DNA of 64,000 bases from Nitrospira sp. Ga0074138. GTDB lineage: Bacteria > Nitrospirota > Nitrospiria > Nitrospirales > Nitrospiraceae. The notes under the pieces are model-generated. The model made no database searches and was not told the origin of the DNA. It worked only from the letters and a program-made list of their open reading frames with translations. Below are positions 57,569-64,000 of the stretch, piece after piece; the first letter of the stretch is position 1, and the number at the start of each line of letters is the position of its first letter. Made by a program: the position numbers and the translations under genes. Location of the stretch: NCBI GenBank assembly GCA_001464735.1, contig LNDU01000044.1, forward strand, positions 62,001 through 126,000, given 5' to 3'.

Positions 57569-59191
57569 CTACCGTCTCTTGCCGGACTTTAGAAACGGTG
57601 GATCGCCGTGATCCAACCGATACAGAGTCAGTGGAGCGAGGGCATCCCTTGCGGCAATCACTTCAACCTCACGGTTACCCGCTGCTCGGTATAGATCCAG
57701 TGCGTGAGTATAATGATATCGACATTCCTGCGAAACAAGAAGGTCTTTCAATTCCTCCGGTGGCTCCCAGTGTGCCGTCAATAGGGCAGTTCTGGCTGGA
57801 TTGCGGCGACTGAACATGAACGACAAGTGATCGGGGTACCAGTCGGCTCCACCGGTGGCGTATGACACAAACAGCCTCGCGTGGGCAGCTGCGCAGATGT
57901 CGGCCAGATAAGCATTCGTGAGATAACCATTTTCGCCGACATCCAACCATCTGCCTGGGTGGGAGAGGGGGGCATGGGCGGCATGGCTCCGGATTTCACG
58001 TAGCTGCTGTTGTGAGGCGAACACCAGCGGAATCGGTCCGTATCGCCCGACCAATTGTTGAATGACATTGTCCTTGAGGGCGGATCGGCCATCGTTCGTC
58101 GGGCCGCTGTCCGCATGAACGAGCACATTGTATCCCCGATCCGAGATCAGGTAGCAATTCCGTGGCATGTTCAAGTCGCAAGGGTCCTCACCATAGAACG
58201 GCACGGACACAACCGCGCCGCCTTCAAAGGCCCAGCTTTCGCCGTGCGCGAGCTCGATGACCTGTTCAAACCCTAATTCTGCAAGCAGTCCGTGATAATC
58301 GAAAAACAACTGCGTTCGATTACGCCGACTGGGCAAAATGATTGGTGTGTCTTTTGGCAAATGGAGCAAAGTACGGGGATCGACGTGGTCATCGTGATCG
58401 TGGGTCAAGAACACCGCGGCAGGTCTTGGCAAGAGCCCTCCCCAAAGCGATGGTATCGATGACTCGGCGAACCACGGCAAAAGCCATGGGTCGAAGAGGA
58501 ATATGGTCTCACGTTGTCGGTAGAGCAGGGCCGCGTGTCCCAGGTGGACCGTGTCCTGATCCTGAACGACATCGAACCAGTGTCGGCTTATCGAAGCGGT
58601 GGTCGATGTGATCAAGCATCCCTGCAGCTGCAGGAGCTCTAGGAGACTCGTCAGTAGGCCCTGTGAGTCACGCGGTAGTGCTGCTACTACGGCGCGAATC
58701 TCGTCGGCCGTATGCGTCCCATCGAGCCGGCCGAGCAATCTCCCAACGGCGGGGCCTAGGGGAAGTTGGTTGAACCCAAAAGGGATCGCTTGGTGATTGA
58801 TCGCATGAAAGATGCGGAGCCCACCGTTGGTCACGGTTGCGGACTTGGCTGGATCAGTCGGGAAGTCCCACTGAAAGGTTCCGTCTGGTCGACGTCCACA
58901 GTGAATGTGGTGTTTCAGGTAAGGCCGTGCGTTGACCAGCTCGGCATAGGCATCCTCCAGACGGCGCCGGCGATCAGGGTCGTCGAGCGGCGCTCGATTG
59001 GAGAAGACATCACTGATTGCCGTATCAATTGCGCTGGAGAGGAGACTATGGGCCTCCTGGAGACTGGCAACGACCTCCGGTGTCACACCACCGATGAAGG
59101 GGAAGGGACCCGGCGGCTCCGCACTCTCCAGTTGCACCCAACACCAGGGGGCGAGACTCACGTAGTGATTATCGGGAATGCCGGTCCACAT
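57569..59191 (-). CDS. MBL-fold metallohydrolase with N-terminal winged-helix (PqqD-like) region
   Basis: The 540-residue protein has a C-terminal metallo-beta-lactamase domain (about 225-480) with the metal motif FLTHDHDDHVD and a UlaG-like IFLFDPWLLPW. A further DxGP-like motif is VLVHADSGPTNDG. Before it, about residues 140-195 (VGRLLGRLDGTHTADEIRAV, then LLTSLLELLQLQGCL) look like a PqqD-type winged helix, as used to bind peptide substrates. The N-terminal part is unassigned. It lies in a minus-strand series with a VOC protein upstream (5-nt gap) and the epimerase downstream. The substrate is unknown. Confidence 0.78.
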   Translation of the reverse strand: MWTGIPDNHYVSLAPWCWVQLESAEPPGPFPFIGGVTPEVVASLQEAHSLLSSAIDTAISDVFSNRAPLDDPDRRRRLEDAYAELVNARPYLKHHIHCGRRPDGTFQWDFPTDPAKSATVTNGGLRIFHAINHQAIPFGFNQLPLGPAVGRLLGRLDGTHTADEIRAVVAALPRDSQGLLTSLLELLQLQGCLITSTTASISRHWFDVVQDQDTVHLGHAALLYRQRETIFLFDPWLLPWFAESSIPSLWGGLLPRPAAVFLTHDHDDHVDPRTLLHLPKDTPIILPSRRNRTQLFFDYHGLLAELGFEQVIELAHGESWAFEGGAVVSVPFYGEDPCDLNMPRNCYLISDRGYNVLVHADSGPTNDGRSALKDNVIQQLVGRYGPIPLVFASQQQLREIRSHAAHAPLSHPGRWLDVGENGYLTNAYLADICAAAHARLFVSYATGGADWYPDHLSFMFSRRNPARTALLTAHWEPPEELKDLLVSQECRYHYTHALDLYRAAGNREVEVIAARDALAPLTLYRLDHGDPPFLKSGKRR

Positions 59192-59196
59192 GGGGT

Positions 59197-59634
59197 TTAA
59201 AGGTTGGTACTGAACCGCAGTTTACTGATCGCCGGTTCATAGAGCGCTTGGATCGCGTTGCCGTCAGGATCGGCGAAATAGAATGAATAACTACCGTCCC
59301 GGTGCTGCTTGGGCTCCTTGGCGATGCGTCCGCCCAGGGATTCAATCTTCGGCAGGATCGCTCGGTATAGGTGATCGACGGCCTGCGGACTGTCGCAAAT
59401 CACGCCCATGTGATCGAGTAGTTGGGTTTTTGTACGATCGTAGGAATCCATTTCATCCTTTGAGATCTGATGGAGGGCCAGGTTGTCGACCCCAGAGCTG
59501 AAATAGACATTCTCTGAGTCCGGTTCCCACACGGGCTGAAAGCCGAGGAGTTGTTCGTAGAATTGGCGTGAGCGAGGCAAGTTTGTCACACGCAGTGCCA
59601 AATGCCGAAGACCTCGATGGAGTGGAGCTGTCAT
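59197..59634 (-). CDS. VOC-family (glyoxalase/dioxygenase-fold) protein
   Basis: The 145-residue protein has two beta-alpha-beta-beta-beta modules: GLRHLALRVTNLPRSRQFYE then LLGFQPVW, and DHMGVICDSPQAVDHLY then SYSFYFADPDGNAIQALYEP. Metal ligands are probably H (LRHLAL), H (LDHMGV) and E (LYEP), as in glyoxalase I and related dioxygenases. The substrate is open. It is 5 nt from the MBL-fold gene on the same strand, so the two are likely co-expressed. Confidence 0.88.
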   Translation of the reverse strand: MTAPLHRGLRHLALRVTNLPRSRQFYEQLLGFQPVWEPDSENVYFSSGVDNLALHQISKDEMDSYDRTKTQLLDHMGVICDSPQAVDHLYRAILPKIESLGGRIAKEPKQHRDGSYSFYFADPDGNAIQALYEPAISKLRFSTNL

Positions 59635-59755
59635 ACCAGAGCAACGAGTGAGTGAATCAGATTGAAGGTTGTATAGTAGGGAGGCAACCGCGAGCCGTCA
59701 ACGAAAAATCCGCTCAGGCCTCAGGCTTGATGGCTATGGTACGATCAGAGCATCT

Positions 59756-60583
59756 ATGGCATTTAATGGAATGATAGTCGCCGCGTTCGAGAGCCGGATG
59801 GCCACCGAGCTCACCCGTCTGATCGAGCGATTCGGCGGATGTCCGACCGTCGCTCCTGTCATGCGAGAAATTCCGCTGGAAGACAATCATGCGGTCCAGG
59901 AGTTTGGGGCTCGGCTCATGGCTGGCCGTATCGATCTGCTGATTCTCCTGACCGGTATAGGCACAACCACGCTGTTCGATCTGCTCAAGACTAGCTATTC
60001 TTGGCCGACGGTTCTGACGGCTCTTCAACGTTGTACCATCGTTGCACGTGGCCCCAAGCCGGTCGCAGTTCTCAAGGCTGCTGGTCTCCAAGCCACGCTG
60101 ACGGTGCCAGAACCGAATACGTGGCATGACATTATTAGGACCCTGGATGAACATCGTCCCGTGAAGGGATTGCGAGTCGTTCTTCAAGAATATGGAGTGT
60201 CCAACCCTGATCTTTTGAACGCGCTGGAGCAGCGTGGTGCGGAGGTTTTCCCGGTTCCGATCTACAAGTGGGCTTTACCAGAGGATCTTGCGCCGATTCG
60301 CCATGTCCTCGATGAAATCATCGCCGGTCGCGTCCATGTGGTGTTGATTACCAACGCCCTTCAAGTCGATCATGTGATGCAGGTGTTGGAGCAGGATGGA
60401 AAGGTGCAACCCTTTCTAGCGGCATTGAAAAAGATGGTTGTGGCTTCCATCGGCCCAACTGCGAGCGAACGGTTGCGCCAGCACAACTGGCCGGTTGATT
60501 TCGAACCGTCGCATTCTAAGATGGGGATTCTCATCAAAGAAGTGTCCGAGCAAGTCTCGAAGGCACTCCATCAAAAACGATAG
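59756..60583 (+). CDS. hemD: Uroporphyrinogen-III synthase
   Basis: HemD closes hydroxymethylbilane to uroporphyrinogen III in haem synthesis. The 275-residue protein has the two Rossmann-like halves of the family: MIVAAFESRMATELTRLIE and LLILLTGIGTTTLFDLL in the first, GLRVVLQEYGVSNPDLLNAL and VLITNALQVDHVMQVLEQ in the second, and a final ASIGPTASERLRQHNWPVDF. The ATG at 59756 puts the fold start at the N-terminus; the open frame runs 29 codons further up without a ribosome-binding site. TACGAT lies 10 nt before the ATG, so the leader may be short. Confidence 0.92.
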   Translation: MAFNGMIVAAFESRMATELTRLIERFGGCPTVAPVMREIPLEDNHAVQEFGARLMAGRIDLLILLTGIGTTTLFDLLKTSYSWPTVLTALQRCTIVARGPKPVAVLKAAGLQATLTVPEPNTWHDIIRTLDEHRPVKGLRVVLQEYGVSNPDLLNALEQRGAEVFPVPIYKWALPEDLAPIRHVLDEIIAGRVHVVLITNALQVDHVMQVLEQDGKVQPFLAALKKMVVASIGPTASERLRQHNWPVDFEPSHSKMGILIKEVSEQVSKALHQKR

Positions 60584-60642
60584 GGTTGGGAGGTTGTGGG
60601 GCGCCTTCGAGCAGCCTCAAGATTCACTCGAGCGTTCGTCGA

Positions 60643-61641
60643 TCAGATCATCAGCACCGCTGCCCCTTGAAAGGTCCCGGCTTTGAGTTCCTGCAGCGCA
60701 CGGTTGGCCTCCTCCAGAGGAAAACGGACTGTGTGTGGTTTGATGGGAATTGCGGCGGCTTCGCGTAAGAGGTCGAGGCCATCCTGTCTCGTGTTGGCTG
60801 TCACGCTGCGGATGACTCGTTCACCGAACACGTCACGGTCATAATCGAGCGAGGGAATGGGCGACATGTGGATGCCGGCCAGGGCGAGTGTTCCGCCTCG
60901 TTCAAGTGCGCGCAGTGCCGGAGGCACGAGTTCACCAGCGGGCGCAAAGATGATCGACCCATGCAGCTTATCGGGCGGCATCTCAGTCGCCCCACCGACC
61001 CAGACTGCCCCTAGCTGTTTGGCTAATTTCTGATGTTCTGGTTTGAGCGAACTGACATAGACCTGACAACCCCAATGGCGTGCGATCTGGATGGCGATGT
61101 GTGCCGATGCGCCGAAGCCATAGAGCCCGAGGCGTTGGCCTGGCTTGATGCCGCTGAGACGCAATGCCCGATAGCCGATAATACCGGCACACAACAAAGG
61201 GGCGGCTTCCTCGTCAGAAAAGATTGATGGGATTGGGTAGGCAAACTGTGCAGGGACGACCGCATATTCAGCATAGCCTCCATCGACCTGGTAGCCTGTG
61301 AACTTCGCCTCTAAACAGAGGTTCTCTCGCCCGCTTGTGCAGAATTCACACTGTCCGCAAGTTCCTTGAAGCCAGGCGATCCCAACCCGGTCTCCTTCAT
61401 GAATATCCGTGACTCCGCCGCCGGCTTGCGTCACCGTGCCGACTGCCTGATGTCCTGGAATTAATGGGAGGCTCGTGTTGGGAAGTTCTCCCTCCACAAC
61501 ATGGAGATCGGTGCGACAGACCCCGCAGACGTGAATTTTGACGAGAACCTGGCCTGCCTGTGGAACAGGGATCGCCCGATCTCGAAGGTGTAAGAGAGTG
61601 CGAGAGACATCGCCCGTATGATTGAGCACCATGGCTCTCAT
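60643..61641 (-). CDS. Zinc-dependent alcohol dehydrogenase
   Basis: The protein of about 332 residues is a medium-chain dehydrogenase. Catalytic zinc ligands lie in HVCGVCRTDLHV and LIPGHQAVG. The structural zinc motif is CGQCEFCTSGRENLC, and the NAD(P) site is GLYGFGASAHIAIQIA. It resembles the AdhP-like, single-chain zinc-binding alcohol dehydrogenase group (GIAWLQGTCGQC then FTGYQVDGGYAEY). The start is ATG 61641 or 61632. The YceI gene lies 13 nt upstream on the same strand, so they may form an operon. Confidence 0.92.
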   Translation of the reverse strand: MRAMVLNHTGDVSRTLLHLRDRAIPVPQAGQVLVKIHVCGVCRTDLHVVEGELPNTSLPLIPGHQAVGTVTQAGGGVTDIHEGDRVGIAWLQGTCGQCEFCTSGRENLCLEAKFTGYQVDGGYAEYAVVPAQFAYPIPSIFSDEEAAPLLCAGIIGYRALRLSGIKPGQRLGLYGFGASAHIAIQIARHWGCQVYVSSLKPEHQKLAKQLGAVWVGGATEMPPDKLHGSIIFAPAGELVPPALRALERGGTLALAGIHMSPIPSLDYDRDVFGERVIRSVTANTRQDGLDLLREAAAIPIKPHTVRFPLEEANRALQELKAGTFQGAAVLMI

Positions 61642-61654
61642 CGGACCGTACCAC

Positions 61655-62269
61655 TTATGAGGTTTTCTGAGCTTTGATGCACTCGATATCGAGATGGATC
61701 TGTACCTCGTCTCCGACGACGAGTCCTCCGGTGTCGAGGGTCTTATTCCACACCATCCCAAAGTCCTTGCGGTTTAGTTTCCCATCGGCGCTGAAGCCGG
61801 CCCTGGTGTTTCCCCAGGGATCTTTCGCCACGCCGTTGAAGGTGACGTTCAGCGTAACGGCTTTGGTGAGACCACGCAGGGTGAGATCCCCCACCACGGT
61901 ATAGCCGTCTCCCTGTTTCTGATAGTTTTTCATTTTGTAGGTGATCGTCGGGAACTGGTTGACATTCAAGAAGTCGGTATTGCGCAGATGCGCGTCGCGC
62001 TTGTCTTGATTCGTGTTGATCGATTCAGCCTTGATCGTGGCCTCAATGGTCTTGAAGGTCTTCGCGTCCGCGTCCATCTCGACAAAACCCTGATAGTCCA
62101 GAAAGCGTCCCGATGTTTTGGACACCACCATATGGGTCACGCGGAACTCGATCACCGAGTGATCTGGATCGATGGTCCAGCGAGCTGTTTCCGCCTCGGC
62201 AGAGAGGGGGAGTAATCCCAATAGACCCACCATGACGATTTTCTGCATCCAGTTTGTCCTGGTGTTCAT
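61655..62269 (-). CDS. YceI family periplasmic protein
   Basis: YceI proteins are lipocalin-like carriers of isoprenoid-type lipids, often stress-induced. The protein of about 204 residues has a signal peptide (MQKIVMVGLLGLLPLSAEAE) and the YceI hallmarks WTIDPDHSVIEFRVTHMVV, HLRNTDFLNVNQFPTITYK, then GDLTLRGLTKAVTL and FGMVWNKTLD. AAGGTGAAG lies just before the ATG at 62269; the open frame extends 16 codons further without a better start. It is divergent from tdh. Confidence 0.94.
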   Translation of the reverse strand: MNTRTNWMQKIVMVGLLGLLPLSAEAETARWTIDPDHSVIEFRVTHMVVSKTSGRFLDYQGFVEMDADAKTFKTIEATIKAESINTNQDKRDAHLRNTDFLNVNQFPTITYKMKNYQKQGDGYTVVGDLTLRGLTKAVTLNVTFNGVAKDPWGNTRAGFSADGKLNRKDFGMVWNKTLDTGGLVVGDEVQIHLDIECIKAQKTS

Positions 62270-62420
62270 ATCTTCACCTTTCGACTGTTCCCTGTTGGCC
62301 AGTGTGAACAGATCCATTGCCGCTGGGGCGATAGCACGAGTTGAGTTGGCATCCTACCTATCGCGAAGGAACTCCTGCAACCCGTTTCTTTCACCGAAAT
62401 CATGGGTGTCTCTGATTGAG

Positions 62421-62430
62421 CTGGTATAAT
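62421..62430 (+). promoter_or_regulatory. Extended -10 promoter directly before tdh
   Basis: CTGGTATAAT gives an extended -10 element (TGG before a perfect TATAAT at 62425-62430). Transcription would start 6-8 nt downstream, at or next to the tdh ATG (62437). No Shine-Dalgarno sequence is visible, so the tdh mRNA may be leaderless. Confidence 0.6.
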
Positions 62431-62436
62431 GGATTC

Positions 62437-63471
62437 ATGCAAGCGCTCGTCAAAACCGCGACTGGACCAGGCTTAACGCTCACCGAATGGGCGGACCCAA
62501 CTCCGGGACCACATGACGCGGTGGTGAAGGTGGCCGCGACCTCGTTATGTGGAACCGACGCCCATATCTATCGTTGGGACGAATGGGCACAACAGCGGAT
62601 TCATCCGCCACGGATCATTGGCCATGAATTGTGCGGGCACGTCGTGGAAGTGGGACGGGAGGTGACTCTTGTAAAGGTAGGCGATTACGTTGCGGCCGAG
62701 TCACACTTGACCTGTGGAGCCTGCTTTCAGTGTCGCACCGGACAGGCGCATGTATGCAAGAATTACAAGATTCTCGGGATCGATCGGGACGGGTCGTACG
62801 CCCAATATGTTGCATTGCCTGAGGGGGTCTTGTGGCACACGGCTTCGGACATTCCTCCGGAGTTAGCCTGTGTGCAGGAGCCGCTTGGGAATGCAGTCGA
62901 TGCCGCGCTCGCTGAAGATCTCACCGGCCACACGGTATTGATCACGGGGTGTGGCCCAACCGGTTTATTTGCAGCGGCCGTCGCACGAACAGCCGGTGCT
63001 GCCACCATTATCGCGTCCGATGTCAGCGACTATCGGCTTGGTTTGGCGAAGCAGGTGGGAGTGGATCACGTTCTCAACGTGAGGACCGAGTCGCCGGAGC
63101 GCGTGGCAGCGGCCATCCTCGAGATGACTGCCGGTGAAGGAGTCGATGCCTCGCTGGAGATGTCTGGAGATCCTACGGCCTTACATCAAGCCTTTCGCGC
63201 GGTGAAGAACGGTGGCCGAGTCACCTTGTTCGGCATACCGACCGGTCCGGTAAGCTTCGATCTGCCGAACGAAATGATTTTTAAGGGGATCCGCGTCTAT
63301 GGGATCACTGGCCGGCGCCTGTTCAGCACGTGGTACCGGCTGGCAGGTCTCTTTAAAGCTGGTCTCGATATTCGACCAATCGTGACCCACTCGTTTCCGC
63401 TGAAAGAGTTTGCAACCGGGTTTGAGTTGATTCATTCGGGTCAGTGCGGCAAGGTGGTCTTGTTTCCGTAG
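62437..63471 (+). CDS. tdh: L-threonine 3-dehydrogenase
   Basis: Tdh oxidises threonine to 2-amino-3-ketobutyrate with NAD+. The 344-residue protein is a zinc medium-chain dehydrogenase: catalytic zinc site TSLCGTDAHIYRWDEWAQQ and IIGHELCGHVV, structural zinc CGACFQCRTGQAHVC, dinucleotide motif VLITGCGPTGLFAAAVA, and the Tdh-specific WDEWAQ and KNYKILGIDRDG. The ATG at 62437 matches the family N-terminus (MQALVKTA). kbl follows after 59 nt, so the two enzymes turn threonine into glycine and acetyl-CoA. Confidence 0.97.
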   Translation: MQALVKTATGPGLTLTEWADPTPGPHDAVVKVAATSLCGTDAHIYRWDEWAQQRIHPPRIIGHELCGHVVEVGREVTLVKVGDYVAAESHLTCGACFQCRTGQAHVCKNYKILGIDRDGSYAQYVALPEGVLWHTASDIPPELACVQEPLGNAVDAALAEDLTGHTVLITGCGPTGLFAAAVARTAGAATIIASDVSDYRLGLAKQVGVDHVLNVRTESPERVAAAILEMTAGEGVDASLEMSGDPTALHQAFRAVKNGGRVTLFGIPTGPVSFDLPNEMIFKGIRVYGITGRRLFSTWYRLAGLFKAGLDIRPIVTHSFPLKEFATGFELIHSGQCGKVVLFP

Positions 63472-63530
63472 GAGGACTGAGAGAACAGCCTTCGGCCTTC
63501 AGCCCTCATTTCTCAGCCCTGTTCTAAACC

Positions 63531-64000
63531 ATGGCCTACGACTCACTCAAACAGGTTCTCAGTGCCCAACTCGCCGAGATCCGCGCCAAAGGCCTCTATA
63601 AAACAGAGCGGCGTATTCTGGGGCCGCAAGGCTCGGACCTCCTGGTATCACAAGGTACCGTTCTAAACCTCTGCGCGAACAACTATCTCGGTCTCGCGAA
63701 TCATCCGGCCATCGTGCAGGCGGCTCAAAATGGTCTGAAAACCCATGGCTATGGTATGGCTTCCGTGCGGTTTATTTGCGGTACGCAGGATTTGCACAAG
63801 CAACTGGAGCAGAACGTCAGTGTCTTTCTCGGCACCGAGGACACCATCCTCTACAGTTCCTGCTTCGACGCGAACGGGGGCCTGTTCGAAGTGTTGTTGG
63901 ATGAGGGGGATGCCGTTATCAGCGACGCCTTGAACCATGCCAGCCTGATTGACGGCATCAGACTGTGCAAGGCCAAACGATTTCGCTACGCCCATTCCGA
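63531..64000 (+). CDS. kbl: 2-amino-3-ketobutyrate CoA ligase (3' part outside the window)
   Basis: Kbl is a PLP enzyme that splits 2-amino-3-ketobutyrate with CoA into glycine and acetyl-CoA, the step after Tdh. The visible 156 codons start [20 protein letters not shown] and contain the alpha-oxoamine synthase pattern [20 protein letters not shown], the [15 protein letters not shown] block and [17 protein letters not shown]. The catalytic lysine lies beyond the window edge. The gene is cut by the window end, not broken. Its position after tdh confirms the assignment. Confidence 0.95.
   Translation, partial: MAYDSLKQVLSAQLAEIRAKGLYKTERRILGPQGSDLLVSQGTVLNLCANNYLGLANHPAIVQAAQNGLKTHGYGMASVRFICGTQDLHKQLEQNVSVFLGTEDTILYSSCFDANGGLFEVLLDEGDAVISDALNHASLIDGIRLCKAKRFRYAHS

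Noticed and set aside
63477..63525. AGAACAG/CTGTTCT inverted repeat between tdh and kbl as a terminator
   Set aside because: The 7-bp arms are 30 nt apart with no U-tract, and tdh-kbl are normally co-transcribed.

Overview
The window looks like chromosomal DNA from a free-living, moderately GC-rich bacterium, most likely Nitrospira or a close relative in Nitrospirota. This is inference. It rests on the combination of NnrS, a bacterial DNA topoisomerase VI pair, an AddB/AddA-like nuclease-helicase pair, the DUF2868/DUF3482 pair, several DsrE/TusA sulfur-relay proteins, tdh-kbl, and a long palindromic intergenic repeat of a type I associate with Nitrospira genomes. No ribosomal RNA operon, complete insertion sequence or CRISPR array is visible.

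Layout. 0.6-7.7 kb: recQ, a small zinc-ribbon gene, the membrane-protein/GTPase pair DUF2868-DUF3482, and nnrS. 7.7-10 kb: a gene-poor stretch with a palindromic repeat abutting the tmRNA gene (ssrA), an inverted repeat just behind ssrA, a small lipoprotein gene, and three evenly spaced GC-rich hairpins. 10-15 kb: an exported kelch protein, then a minus-strand operon in which a frameshifted HugZ-like gene, a free-standing subtilisin propeptide, a subtilase with a JDVT-CTERM sorting tail and a CPBP-type intramembrane protease follow each other with overlapping ends. 15-23 kb: exported DUF4124 and WD40 proteins, then topoisomerase VI subunits B and A with an SF2 helicase. 23-34 kb: small membrane proteins, an exported nuclease/phosphatase with a decayed copy of its tail, a thioredoxin-like protein, a 51-residue zinc ribbon, the AddB/AddA-like pair, a small metallopeptidase and lgt. 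34-39 kb: envelope genes (YtxH behind a sigma-54-like promoter, a DUF3365 haem protein, a solute-binding lipoprotein, a beta-barrel protein), tRNA-Leu and small proteins. 39-44 kb: a 1395-residue NACHT-like NTPase ending in a PD-(D/E)XK-like nuclease domain, bordered by a 69-nt fragment of a diverged polA 3' end. 44-64 kb: core genes (polA, nth, rpsU, hemD, tdh, kbl) mixed with DsrE/TusA proteins, bifunctional ftcD, a Rieske oxygenase, an exported Lon-like protease, a Kef-type antiporter, a UDP-glucuronate epimerase, an MBL-fold enzyme and YceI.

How the genes work together. DNA repair and topology recur: RecQ, topoisomerase VI with its helicase neighbour, the AddB/AddA-like pair, PolA and Nth. 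The envelope genes include one protein-sorting unit in which the substrate (subtilase) and its probable processing protease sit side by side. The strongest candidates for a poorly described system are the solitary NACHT-nuclease gene, which has the architecture of an anti-phage STAND protein with the effector at the C-terminus and sits at a recombination scar, and the JDVT-CTERM subtilase operon with its extra free propeptide.
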